From JADFRG01 sp964590515 (GTDB taxonomy: Bacteria > Chloroflexota > Anaerolineae > Anaerolineales > E44-bin32): a DNA stretch of 64,000 nucleotides. Location: NCBI GenBank assembly GCA_964590515.1, contig CAZPZD010000006.1:4839-68838 (forward strand), written 5' to 3'. The position numbers and the translations under genes are program-made. Positions 17,214 to 25,109 of this stretch are shown here, piece by piece (within the stretch, counting starts at the first letter, position 1; each line of letters starts with the position of its first letter). Below the pieces are notes generated by a model. It worked only from the letters and a program-made list of their open reading frames with translations, was not told the DNA's origin and searched no databases.

Positions 17214-18251
17214 CTAGCTGGCGAATGCGTCCACTACCAGATCACTCATCAATCCCGCCACATAGCGCACGGCGGAGATGCTGCGTCCGTAAGACATGCG
17301 GATCGGCCCCAAGACCCCTAGAGTTCCGGTTGCGTACCCGGCCGCCCCGTAGCGGGCAAGCACCATGGAATAATCCTTGAGCTCCTCCCAGGCCCCCTCG
17401 CCGCCAATGACCACCTGCACCCCTCCGACCCCGGGGCTGAGAGCCTTGGCCAAGACCTCTTCGAGCCAGCTGTGCTCTTCCAAGAGGCGCAGTGCATTCC
17501 GGCCGCTGTCGGCGTCGGCAAACTCGGGCTGGGCCAAGACATTGGCCAATCCATCCCGATGGATTTCGCCGGCCGAGAACTCATCGGCCCGCTGCAGCGT
17601 CTCCGCCACCAGGGATGCGATCTCCCTTCCCAACGTATCGAACCGAGAGGACTGGCCGCGAACGCCGGAGGCGTCTTTGCGAGCGCATTGGCGGGTGATG
17701 AGCTCGGCGGTTTGGCGCAGCTGATCCTGGCGGATCACCTCCGACAGGGTCAGCATCTGTTGCCGGACGTCTCCGCCTTCCAGCACCAGCACCATAAGCA
17801 CCTGGCGGCCCTGGGTCCCAATCAGCTCCAGCAGCTTGAGGGCGGCTCGCTCCGAATGAGGAGCGGTTACTAGCGAAGCGACCCGAGAATGGTGGGCTAA
17901 CACCGAGGCCGCCAGCCGGACCCATTCATCGACATCGCCCCGGGCCTGGTGGAACTGGTGGCTGATCAATCGTTTCTCGCTGACCGGGAGCTCGGTATCT
18001 CCCAATAGTCGGCCGACGAAGTAGCGGTAGCCCTGCTCGGTCGGGATCCGACCAGCCGAGGTGTGCGGCTGGCGGAGATACCCGGATTCGGTCAGAGCGA
18101 CCATCTCGTTGCGAATCGTGGCCGAACTCACTCCCAGGTTGTACCGCTCGACGAGTTGCTTCGAGCCGACCGGGCGGGCGTGCTCGATGTACTCGTGCAC
18201 GACGAGGGCCAAAACCGTCTCCTGGCGTTCGCTCAGCAGTTCGACGCTCAT
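17214..18251 (-). CDS. hrcA: Heat-inducible transcription repressor HrcA
   Basis: Represses the operon by binding CIRCE; GroEL normally keeps it active. It has 345 residues: an N-terminal winged helix (LSERQETVLALVVHEYIEHARPVGSKQLVERYNLGVSSATIRNEM), a GAF-like middle, and the C-terminal signature IGPIRMSYGRSISAVRYVA. ATG 18251 (MSVELLSERQ) is the family-typical start; the frame continues upstream through CIRCE and the promoter, which cannot be coding. The first gene of its own regulon, so it is autoregulated. Confidence 0.95.
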   Translation of the reverse strand: MSVELLSERQETVLALVVHEYIEHARPVGSKQLVERYNLGVSSATIRNEMVALTESGYLRQPHTSAGRIPTEQGYRYFVGRLLGDTELPVSEKRLISHQFHQARGDVDEWVRLAASVLAHHSRVASLVTAPHSERAALKLLELIGTQGRQVLMVLVLEGGDVRQQMLTLSEVIRQDQLRQTAELITRQCARKDASGVRGQSSRFDTLGREIASLVAETLQRADEFSAGEIHRDGLANVLAQPEFADADSGRNALRLLEEHSWLEEVLAKALSPGVGGVQVVIGGEGAWEELKDYSMVLARYGAAGYATGTLGVLGPIRMSYGRSISAVRYVAGLMSDLVVDAFAS

Positions 18252-18262
18252 GCTATAAACTC

Positions 18263-18289
18263 TTAGCACTCTCGAAGGGAGAGTGCTAA
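18263..18289 (-). promoter_or_regulatory. CIRCE operator (HrcA binding site)
   Basis: A perfect CIRCE: TTAGCACTC, nine-base spacer, GAGTGCTAA. It lies in the leader of hrcA, 11 bases before its start codon and just downstream of the predicted transcription start. HrcA bound here would block hrcA-grpE-dnaK-dnaJ-prmA. Confidence 0.98.
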
Positions 18290-18302
18290 CAACAACCTGC
18301 CC

Positions 18303-18332
18303 ATGATACCATGCGGCCGAAATTAGCGTCAA
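18303..18332 (-). promoter_or_regulatory. hrcA operon promoter
   Basis: On the minus strand TTGACG (18332-18327) and TATCAT (18308-18303) are separated by 18 bases. The expected start, about 18296, places the CIRCE element at about +8 to +34, the classic arrangement. Confidence 0.8.
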
Positions 18333-18380
18333 TAGGGGGGGTGGGCTAGAGCTTCGAACGGATTGAAATGCGATACTCAC

Positions 18381-18409
18381 TTGACATGTCTCCCGGGGGC
18401 TACTACACT
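18381..18409 (+). promoter_or_regulatory. Thioredoxin gene promoter
   Basis: TTGACA (18381-18386), 17-base spacer, TACACT (18404-18409). Expected start about 18416, 25 bases before ATG 18441. Confidence 0.8.
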
Positions 18410-18440
18410 GCCCGGCCGTAAATCCCAGGCCGATCATTCG

Positions 18441-18776
18441 ATGGCGACTATCCCTGAACTGACCGAGGACGCGTTCCAAGCAGAAGTCCTGGATGCCAAA
18501 GTGCCGGTTGTCGTCGACTTTGGCGCGGAATGGTGCCATCCCTGCAAGCAGCTCGACCCGGTCATCGAGGAGCTTGCCGAGGAATGGACCGGGAAAGCAA
18601 AGTTCTTGAAACTCGACGCGGACACCAGCATCGACACCACGATGCGCTACCAGGTTTTCGGCCTACCAACGCTGATCCTCTTCAAAGACGGCGAGCCGAG
18701 AGAGCGCCTCACCGGCTACCAGCCGAAGCACCGGATCATCCACCATTTTGGCCCCTACCTAGACCAAGAAGGCTGA
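18441..18776 (+). CDS. Thioredoxin-like protein with a WCHPC active site
   Basis: A 111-residue thioredoxin-fold protein with no signal peptide, so it is cytoplasmic. The active site WCHPC (residues 31-35) replaces the canonical WCGPC. The buried Asp (VVVDF) and the cis-Pro loop (FGLPTLILF) are conserved. The His in the CxxC loop recalls PDI (CGHC) and should raise the redox potential relative to normal thioredoxin; that is an inference. The start is set by the strong promoter, which excludes the longer frame from 18363. Confidence 0.88.
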   Translation: MATIPELTEDAFQAEVLDAKVPVVVDFGAEWCHPCKQLDPVIEELAEEWTGKAKFLKLDADTSIDTTMRYQVFGLPTLILFKDGEPRERLTGYQPKHRIIHHFGPYLDQEG

Positions 18777-18834
18777 CCCAGGTACCCATCCGCGGGCGCC
18801 GCATTCGTCGTGGCCCTGATCCGGAACATTCGGA

Positions 18835-18863
18835 TTGACAGGTTCCGGCGCGCCGCGTATTCT
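18835..18863 (+). promoter_or_regulatory. trpS promoter
   Basis: TTGACA (18835-18840), 17-base spacer, TATTCT (18858-18863). The expected start is about 18870, 14 bases before ATG 18884. No T-box leader or leader peptide is visible. Confidence 0.8.
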
Positions 18864-18883
18864 TGGGTCGGCGGACACCCTCG

Positions 18884-19885
18884 ATGGACCGAAAAAGGAT
18901 TCTCACTGGAGATCGCCCGACCGGGCAATTGCACCTCGGTCACTACGTCGGTTCGTTGGCGAATCGGCTGCGCCTGCAAGAAAGCCACGAGTGCTTTTTC
19001 CTCATCGCCGACCTGCACACCCTCACTACTCGGCCCGAGAAGGACTACATTCGGCAGGTGGGCGAATTCGTACGGGAGATCGTGCTCGATTACCTGGCTG
19101 TCGGGATCGACCCGGAGCACAGCGTGATCTTCGTTCAGTCTGGGGTCCCCGAAACTTTCGAGCTGAACCTGATTTTCGAGATGTTGATCACCGTTCCGCG
19201 CTTGGAGCGGCTGCCCAGCCTCAAGGACATGGCGCGGGCCGAGAACCTCGAGGCGATGCCTTTTGGCTTGCTCGGTTATCCCGTTCTGCAGGCGGCAGAT
19301 ATCCTGCTGCCCCGCGCCAGCCTCGTCCCGGTCGGCAAGGACAACGAAGCCCATGTGGAGGTCAGTCGTGAGATTGCCCGCCGTTTCAACCGTCTCTACG
19401 GCGAGGTATTCCCGATTCCGGAGGCACTGATCGGGGAGGTCCCTACCTTGGTCGGGACCGACGGCCAAGCCAAGATGAGCAAGTCGCTGAACAATGCGAT
19501 CTTCCTGGCCGACGATCCCAAAACTGTCGAAACGAAAGTGATGCGGATGTACACCGATCCCAAAAGAGTTTCAGCCGACATCCCCGGCACGGTGGAGGGC
19601 AACCCGGTCTTTGCTTACCACGATGCCTTCAATCCGGATAAGGCCGAAGTGGTCGACCTGAAAGAGCGGTATCGGAAGGGCAAGGTTGGAGATGTGGAGG
19701 TCAAACGGAAGCTGGTTCTAGCCTTGAATCAGTTTCTGACTCCGATCCGAGAACGCCGGGCTCAGTTCGATCGCCCGACAGTGGAGCAGTTGCTCGCAGA
19801 AGGGACCCGGCGCGCCCGCCGGGAGGCCGAGGAGACCATGCGCCTGGTGCGAGACGCGATGGGCCTGTATCGGCCGATCGGCTGA
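18884..19885 (+). CDS. trpS: Tryptophanyl-tRNA synthetase
   Basis: Class I synthetase charging tRNA-Trp. The 333-residue protein contains the HIGH-type motif LHLGH in GQLHLGHYVGS (~residue 15) and a perfect KMSKSLNN loop (~residue 198), with the TrpRS-specific FLIADLHTL. Length is typical. ATG 18884 (MDRKRI) is preferred; an in-frame TTG at 18863 overlaps the -10 box. Confidence 0.96.
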   Translation: MDRKRILTGDRPTGQLHLGHYVGSLANRLRLQESHECFFLIADLHTLTTRPEKDYIRQVGEFVREIVLDYLAVGIDPEHSVIFVQSGVPETFELNLIFEMLITVPRLERLPSLKDMARAENLEAMPFGLLGYPVLQAADILLPRASLVPVGKDNEAHVEVSREIARRFNRLYGEVFPIPEALIGEVPTLVGTDGQAKMSKSLNNAIFLADDPKTVETKVMRMYTDPKRVSADIPGTVEGNPVFAYHDAFNPDKAEVVDLKERYRKGKVGDVEVKRKLVLALNQFLTPIRERRAQFDRPTVEQLLAEGTRRARREAEETMRLVRDAMGLYRPIG

Positions 19886-19925
19886 GGCCTGCGCCCTGGG
19901 CAACCGGTCCAGCGGACCCCTGGGG

Positions 19926-19931
19926 TATAAT
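19926..19931 (+). promoter_or_regulatory. -10 box of the B12-mutase/meaB operon
   Basis: A perfect TATAAT, 23 bases before ATG 19955. The -35 region is not recognisable. Confidence 0.55.
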
Positions 19932-19954
19932 CTGCGCCGCTCGCCGAAAACTCC

Positions 19955-20377
19955 ATGGCTCAGCCCAAGCTTCGCGTTCTGATCGCCAAACCCGGATTGG
20001 ACGGCCACGATCGCGGGGCCAAAGTGATCGCCCGGGCGCTGCGCGACGCGGGGATGGAAGTGATCTACACCGGGCTCCGCCAGACGCCGGAAATGATTGC
20101 CGAAGCCGCGCTGCAAGAGGACGTGCACATCGTGGGGCTCTCAATCCTCTCCGGAGCCCACTTGACCCTGGTGCCTCGAATCATGGAGCTACTCAAGCAG
20201 CAAGGGCAGGAGCGAATCCGGGTGATGTTGGGGGGGATCATCCCCGACGAAGATCGTCCGAAGCTGGAATCCATGGGGGTGGCCGGGATTTTCGGGCCGG
20301 GCACCAGCACTGCGGCCATCGTCGAAGCCTTCAGCCGGGCGGTCGAGCCCCAGGAGCTGAGGGCCGCGGAGGGATGA
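19955..20377 (+). CDS. Cobalamin-binding subunit of a methylmalonyl-CoA-type mutase
   Basis: A 140-residue B12-binding domain alone. It carries the base-off signature DGHDRG (residues 15-20, His is the lower cobalt ligand), the SILSGAH segment near residue 67, and the GGIIP loop near residue 93. This is the small subunit of split mutases that interconvert methylmalonyl-CoA and succinyl-CoA or related acyl-CoA pairs. The large catalytic subunit is not in the window. It overlaps meaB by ATGA. Confidence 0.9.
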   Translation: MAQPKLRVLIAKPGLDGHDRGAKVIARALRDAGMEVIYTGLRQTPEMIAEAALQEDVHIVGLSILSGAHLTLVPRIMELLKQQGQERIRVMLGGIIPDEDRPKLESMGVAGIFGPGTSTAAIVEAFSRAVEPQELRAAEG

Positions 20378-21339
20378 GCCTCGTCCCACCCGTTCTGGCC
20401 GGCGATCGCCTGGCGCTCGCCCGCTTACTCACCCAGCTCGAAAACGAAACTCCTGAAGGTCTGCAAGACCTATCCGCTCTTTATGGTCACACCGGCCAGG
20501 CCCACCGAGTCGGAATCACCGGTTCGCCGGGAACCGGCAAGTCGGCGCTCGTCAATCGGCTGGTTCAGGAACTGCGTTCCCAAACCGACTCGCCGCAGAT
20601 TGCCATCGTCGCAGTGGATCCAAGCAGCCCCTTCTCGGGCGGCGCCATCCTGGGGGATCGGATCCGGATGCGGGATCTCGCCGGCGACCCAGGCGTGTTT
20701 ATCCGGAGCATGGCCAATCGCGGAGCGCTTGGGGGCCTGGCCCGTACGAGCTCGAACCTGGTCGCGGCGCTCGATGCGGCCGGCTTTGGAATCGTCTTCA
20801 TTGAAACGGTGGGCTCCGGTCAGGCCGAGGTCGACATCGCCGGGGCGGCCCACACCGTCGTGGTACTCGACGCCCCGGGAATGGGGGACACGATTCAGGC
20901 CTTGAAGGCAGGAATCCTTGAGATCGCCGACCTCATCGTCGTGAACAAATCGGATCTGCCCGGAGCCAAGACCACCCTGGCGGCGCTGCGGGCTACACTC
21001 GAGTTGGGACCAGCGGCCAGAAACAAAGACCGAAAGTCGTCCTGGAGTCCTCCGTTATTGCTGACCAGCGCGACTACCGGGGAAGGGATCCCGGAGCTAG
21101 CCAGCGCGATTGGCGAGCATCGTCGCTTCCTCGAACAGTCGGGAGAATGGTTGGTCCGTGAGCGGGAGCGGGTCGATCAGGAAGTCGGACGGCTCCTGCG
21201 GGAGCGGCTGGCCGAGAGCTTTCTGAAGGCCCAACCGGATGGGTCCTATGCTGAGGCCCTGCGGAAGGTCGTGGCGCGGGAAGCCTCCCCCGGCGCGGTC
21301 GTCGAGCAGCTGATCGAGGGTGCCGTTGCGGCGGGCTGA
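20374..21339 (+). CDS. meaB: MeaB/ArgK-type GTPase chaperone of B12-dependent mutase
   Basis: G3E-family GTPase that loads and protects adenosylcobalamin in methylmalonyl-CoA-type mutases. The 321-residue protein has the P-loop [10 protein letters not shown] near residue 51, the [19 protein letters not shown] switch region, [13 protein letters not shown] near residue 147, and the NKSD guanine-specificity motif near residue 190. The former name ArgK (arginine kinase) is misleading. It is translationally coupled to the B12-binding subunit. Confidence 0.93.
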   Translation: MSLVPPVLAGDRLALARLLTQLENETPEGLQDLSALYGHTGQAHRVGITGSPGTGKSALVNRLVQELRSQTDSPQIAIVAVDPSSPFSGGAILGDRIRMRDLAGDPGVFIRSMANRGALGGLARTSSNLVAALDAAGFGIVFIETVGSGQAEVDIAGAAHTVVVLDAPGMGDTIQALKAGILEIADLIVVNKSDLPGAKTTLAALRATLELGPAARNKDRKSSWSPPLLLTSATTGEGIPELASAIGEHRRFLEQSGEWLVRERERVDQEVGRLLRERLAESFLKAQPDGSYAEALRKVVAREASPGAVVEQLIEGAVAAG

Positions 21340-21343
21340 GTCA

Positions 21344-22306
21344 ATGCGGGGCGGGATGTTTGGTTACGGCGACATCAAGCTGTTCGCGGGCTCGGCAAGC
21401 CAGGCCCTGGCCCAAGAGATTGCCGACTACCTATCGCTTCCCCTGATCGAATACGATCTCATTGAGTTTGCGAACGAGAACTTGTTCCCCCGGCTGCGAG
21501 GCAGCGTGCGCGGGCAAGACGTCTACCTGATCCAATCCCTCAACTCTCCGGTCCATCGCAACATCATGGAGCTGTTGCTGATGATTGATTGTCTGAAGCG
21601 CGATTCGGCCGGGCGGATCACTGCGGTGATCCCGTACATGGCCTACGCCCGCTCGGACAAGAAGGACAAGCCGCGGGTTCCGATTGCGGCGCGGCTGCTC
21701 GCCGACATGATTGAGGTCGCCGGGGCCGACCGCTACATGACGATCGACCTGCACGCCGGCCAAATCCAGGGGTTCTTCTCGATCCCGGGGGATGTCCTGA
21801 CCGCCTTCCATTTGTTGAGCGACTACTTCATGGGGCGCGATCTGAAAAACACGGTGGTTGCCACCGCTGATTTGGGTTTCGCAAAGAAGGGCCGTAACTT
21901 CGCGGCCAAGCTCGGCACCCCGCTGGCCTTTGTCGAGAAACGCCGGGCGGAGGAGGATCCGCGGGCCAGGGCGACCACCGTGATCGGGGAGGTCGAAGGC
22001 TGCAACATTATCCTGGTCGACGACGAGGTCCTGACCGCCGGGTCGGTGGTCGAGGCGGTCGAGTTGCTCAAGCAGCACGGAGCCCGCGAGATTTCGCTCT
22101 CCTTCGCGCATGCCTTACTTGTCCCGCCGGCCGTCGAGAAACTCCGCAAGCTGCCGCTCAAGGAATTGGTGACGACCAATACGGTCAATATCCCGCCGGA
22201 GAAGCACTTGCCGAAGATGACCGTGCTTTCGGTAGCACCCATGCTCGGGGAAGTCATCCGCCGGGCCCACGAAGGGCGGTCGGTAGGCGAGCTGTTTAAC
22301 GAGTGA
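21344..22306 (+). CDS. prs: Ribose-phosphate pyrophosphokinase
   Basis: Makes PRPP from ribose-5-phosphate and ATP. The 320-residue protein has the family segments RGQDVYLIQS, YMAYARSDKKDKPRVPI (ATP/Mg site) and NIILVDDEVLTAGS (PRPP/ribose-5-P loop). In typical Prs the last motif reads DDMIDTAGT; Glu-Val-Leu here is a departure shared with some archaeal-like forms. ATG 21344 follows the meaB stop by four bases; ATG 21356 with GGGGCGGG upstream is an alternative. GTGA overlap with the next gene. Confidence 0.9.
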   Translation: MRGGMFGYGDIKLFAGSASQALAQEIADYLSLPLIEYDLIEFANENLFPRLRGSVRGQDVYLIQSLNSPVHRNIMELLLMIDCLKRDSAGRITAVIPYMAYARSDKKDKPRVPIAARLLADMIEVAGADRYMTIDLHAGQIQGFFSIPGDVLTAFHLLSDYFMGRDLKNTVVATADLGFAKKGRNFAAKLGTPLAFVEKRRAEEDPRARATTVIGEVEGCNIILVDDEVLTAGSVVEAVELLKQHGAREISLSFAHALLVPPAVEKLRKLPLKELVTTNTVNIPPEKHLPKMTVLSVAPMLGEVIRRAHEGRSVGELFNE

Positions 22307-23163
22307 CGGCGCTCCGCGGGGCTCCGGCTTCGCTAATCCTATCCCACCTGGTTCAGCAAGCCTGGCGGGTGGTGCGCGGGACTTCCGAAGGGTTCAACCG
22401 GAACGAGGCCGGTCTGCGGGCCGCGGCGCTGGCCTACCAAGGCCTGCTCTCGCTTTTTCCACTCCTGCTCTTCCTGGTCTTCTTGGCCAGTCAGGTGATT
22501 CGGGCGGGTGACGTCCGGCCGAGGCTGGACGAGTACCTCGACCGGGCGCTGCCCACCGCGGCCGGGATTCGTTTCGTCAAAGACATCGTTGACGAGACCC
22601 TTCGTAATAGCAGCTCGTTGGGGCTGGTCGGCGGACTCGGTCTGCTGTGGACCTCGTCGGCGCTGTTCAGCCACCTGGAGTCCAGCCTGAATGTAATCTG
22701 GAATGCCCCGCGCCGGGCGGTGTGGTCGCGCCGGCTGCGGGGACTCGCCGGAGTGCTCATCCTGGGCACTCTCTTCATCGTGGCGATTGCATTGAGTGCA
22801 CTGCCGGCGCTGCCGTTCCTCGATCAGGACAATCCACGGCTCGCGGTGCTCGACCTCGGGATCGGGGTGGTAGCGGAGATTCTGCTCTTGTGGTTCATCT
22901 ACCGCTGGCTGCCCAATACGCCGGTGCGCTTCGTCTCGGCCTTCGCCGGAGCGGTGCTGGCCGCCCTGCTTTGGGAAGCCGCCCAGTTCGGCTTCCGAGT
23001 GTATCTGACCTCCGGGCTCGCCAACTTCGGTGCAGTATACGGGACGCTGGCTTCGGTCATCGGTTTGATCCTCTGGGCCTATCTGACCGGGATCATCCTA
23101 TTCCTGGGCGCCGAATTTAGCGCCGCCTTGCAGCGCGAGCTCTGGCCCGCTCCAGGTTCGTAG
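22303..23163 (+). CDS. YihY/BrkB family inner-membrane protein
   Basis: A 286-residue protein with about six transmembrane helices (near residues 48-68, 105-120, 148-168, 185-200, 213-232 and 248-270). The family signatures AALAYQGLLSLFPLLLFLVFL and IWNAPRR are present. Once called ribonuclease BN, the family is now regarded as membrane proteins of unknown, possibly transport, function. GTG start at 22303 overlaps the prs stop. Confidence 0.85.
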   Translation: MTALRGAPASLILSHLVQQAWRVVRGTSEGFNRNEAGLRAAALAYQGLLSLFPLLLFLVFLASQVIRAGDVRPRLDEYLDRALPTAAGIRFVKDIVDETLRNSSSLGLVGGLGLLWTSSALFSHLESSLNVIWNAPRRAVWSRRLRGLAGVLILGTLFIVAIALSALPALPFLDQDNPRLAVLDLGIGVVAEILLLWFIYRWLPNTPVRFVSAFAGAVLAALLWEAAQFGFRVYLTSGLANFGAVYGTLASVIGLILWAYLTGIILFLGAEFSAALQRELWPAPGS

Positions 23164-23173
23164 CGGAAATCAG

Positions 23174-24547
23174 ATGACCACCTTGCTTGTCAAGAACGCC
23201 GAGTTGTTGCTGACGATGGAGCCGCCGTCGGGCCGGATTGCCGGCGGTGGAGTGTTTGTGCGGGATAACGTCATCGAACAGGTCGGACCCACCCCCGAAC
23301 TTCCCACCCAGGCCGACCGGGTCATCGACGCCTCAGGGATGCTGGTCCTGCCTGGCTTGATCAATACCCATCATCACCTCTACCAGACTCTCACCCGAGC
23401 CTTGCCAGGCGCCCAGGACGTCGAGCTCTTCGACTGGCTAACCCGCCTGTATCCGGTGTGGGGGGAGATGGACGATCGGGCTGTACACGCCTCGGCGCGG
23501 ATCGGGATGGCCGAGCTGGTCTTGAGCGGCTGTACCACGACGACCGACCATCTCTACATTTACCCCAACGACAGCTCGCTCGACGCGACCATTCGGGCCG
23601 CTCAGGAAATCGGCATTCGATTCCATCCCACCCGCGGATCCATGAGCCTGGGGAGATCGAAGGGCGGCCTGCCGCCGGACCACCTGGTTGAAGTCGAGGC
23701 CGACATCCTGAAAGACTGCCGGCGAGTGATCGAGCGCTACCACGACCCGAAGCCCTACTCGATGCTGCGGGTCGGATTGGCGCCGTGCTCTCCCTTCTCA
23801 GTAACTGCCGATCTGATGCGCGAGACGGCCGGCTTGGCCCGCTCGTTTGAGCGGGTCACGCTGCATACCCACGTTGCCGAGACCGTGGACGAAGAGCGAT
23901 TCTGTTTGGAGCAGTATGGAGCCCGGCCGGCCGAATACATGCGCCGGCTCGGCTGGGTCGGGCCGGACGTCTGGTGGGCCCACGCCATCCATCTCAATGA
24001 CGAAGAAATCCAGATGCTGGCCGAGACCGGGACCGGCGTCGCACACTGTCCGACTTCCAACATGCGGCTCGGCTCTGGGATCGCGCGGATCCGCGAAATG
24101 CGGGACGCCGGCGTGAAGGTCGGGATTGCCGTGGACGGATCCGCCTCCAACGATGGGAACGACCTGCTGCTGGAGACTCGGATGGCGCTGTTGCTACAGC
24201 GGGTGGGGAGGGGGGCGGCGGCCTTCGCCGTGCAGGAGGCCCTCGAACTGGCCACTATCGGTTCGGCGGCAGTAATCGGGCGGGAGGACCTGGGCCGGCT
24301 CGCCCCGGGAAACGCGGCCGATCTGATCGGCTACCGGCTGGATCGGCTCGAGTTCGCCGGCGGCGCGGTCCACGACCCGGTGGCGGCCCTGCTCTTATGC
24401 ACGGCCAAGGGGGTCGATCTCTCCGTGATCAATGGCCGGATCGTAGTTGAGGGCGGCCAGCTGCTGGGGTTCGACCTGCCGGGCGCGATCGCGAAGCACA
24501 ACTCGATCGCCGCGGCCATGGCCGCCAGGCACCCACTCCCGGTCTAA
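23174..24547 (+). CDS. Amidohydrolase, probable 8-oxoguanine deaminase
   Basis: A 457-residue metal-dependent amidohydrolase. The metal site shows as NTHHHLYQ (His66 and His68), HTHVAET near residue 233, AHAIHL near 273, and DGSASNDGND near 325 carrying the catalytic Asp. The segments QTLTRALPGAQDVELFDWL and SGCTTTTDHLYIYP are characteristic of the 8-oxoguanine deaminase/hydroxyatrazine hydrolase group, which deaminates oxidised guanine to urate. Closely related guanine or cytosine-type deaminases are the main alternative. It lies 10 bases after the YihY gene. Confidence 0.8.
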   Translation: MTTLLVKNAELLLTMEPPSGRIAGGGVFVRDNVIEQVGPTPELPTQADRVIDASGMLVLPGLINTHHHLYQTLTRALPGAQDVELFDWLTRLYPVWGEMDDRAVHASARIGMAELVLSGCTTTTDHLYIYPNDSSLDATIRAAQEIGIRFHPTRGSMSLGRSKGGLPPDHLVEVEADILKDCRRVIERYHDPKPYSMLRVGLAPCSPFSVTADLMRETAGLARSFERVTLHTHVAETVDEERFCLEQYGARPAEYMRRLGWVGPDVWWAHAIHLNDEEIQMLAETGTGVAHCPTSNMRLGSGIARIREMRDAGVKVGIAVDGSASNDGNDLLLETRMALLLQRVGRGAAAFAVQEALELATIGSAAVIGREDLGRLAPGNAADLIGYRLDRLEFAGGAVHDPVAALLLCTAKGVDLSVINGRIVVEGGQLLGFDLPGAIAKHNSIAAAMAARHPLPV

Positions 24548-24623
24548 TCGGAAAGCTCAGCAGTCGCGCCCGTCATGCGCAAGGGCAGCCCACGGCCCTG
24601 ATCCACGCCTTGGACGGCCGCGT

Positions 24624-24878
24624 TCAGGGCGCGAGGTCGCGTCGAATCTTCTCGAACTGCTCTTTGGATATCTCGCCACTGGCGTAGCGCGCCTTCAGAA
24701 TCTCAAGCGGGTTGGCCGCGGGCGGCGCTCCGCTTGCGGAGCTCTGCGGTCCTGATCGACCGACGGATCGGGCGATCACGAGCGCCAACCCGATCAGGCC
24801 GCCCCAAAACAGGACCATCATCAGGCCGCCAAAGACCATCCAGCCCCAGTGAAACCCATTCCCATACCACATCATCAC
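24624..24878 (-). CDS. Small membrane protein with SHOCT domain
   Basis: An 84-residue protein with an N-terminal Trp/Met-rich transmembrane helix (~residues 12-37), a Ser/Pro/Ala linker, and a C-terminal SHOCT motif (NPLEILKARYASGEISKEQF). SHOCT modules are short helical tails found on many small bacterial membrane proteins, with a proposed oligomerisation role. Convergent with the amidohydrolase and divergent from the multicopper oxidase operon. Confidence 0.82.
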   Translation of the reverse strand: MMMWYGNGFHWGWMVFGGLMMVLFWGGLIGLALVIARSVGRSGPQSSASGAPPAANPLEILKARYASGEISKEQFEKIRRDLAP

Positions 24879-25028
24879 CCACTCTCCTTGCTCACCGGTT
24901 TGTACCGACGCAAAGACGGGTTACGAGCAATCCTAATCCGCCCCCGGGCTAATCGTGGAGGAAGAATCTCCAGATTCTGGGCTGACAATCGGCGCAAGTG
25001 GCGGCGGAAGCCGGATTGCCGGCTGCGA

Positions 25029-25057
25029 TTGACAGAGGTTGGAAAGGAGGCTAGAAT
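25029..25057 (+). promoter_or_regulatory. Promoter of the multicopper oxidase-ZIP-cytochrome operon
   Basis: TTGACA (25029-25034), 17-base spacer, TAGAAT (25052-25057). The expected start is about 25064, inside the palindromic element. Confidence 0.88.
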
Positions 25058-25060
25058 AAA

Positions 25061-25084
25061 GCCTAATTTAGGCACGCTTAAATT
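25061..25084 (+). promoter_or_regulatory. Overlapping palindromes, probable repressor operator
   Basis: Two inverted repeats overlap at the transcription start. GCCTAA-T-TTAGGC (25061-25073) is perfect. AATTTAGGC at 25065 faces GCTTAAATT ending at 25084 (16 of 20 positions symmetric). The TTAGG/CCTAA half-site is typical of iron- or manganese-sensing DtxR/IdeR/MntR-family operators. The regulator is not in the window; the assignment is inference. Confidence 0.6.
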
Positions 25085-25109
25085 TCACATTCCAAAGGGA
25101 GTTCAAACG

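Noticed and set aside
18361..18884. T-box leader for trpS
   Set aside because: The trpS leader is only about 14 bases long from a consensus promoter, with no T-box sequence.
24548..24623. Small gene or terminator between amidohydrolase and SHOCT gene
   Set aside because: No ORF with a ribosome-binding site and no T-tract; nothing could be supported.
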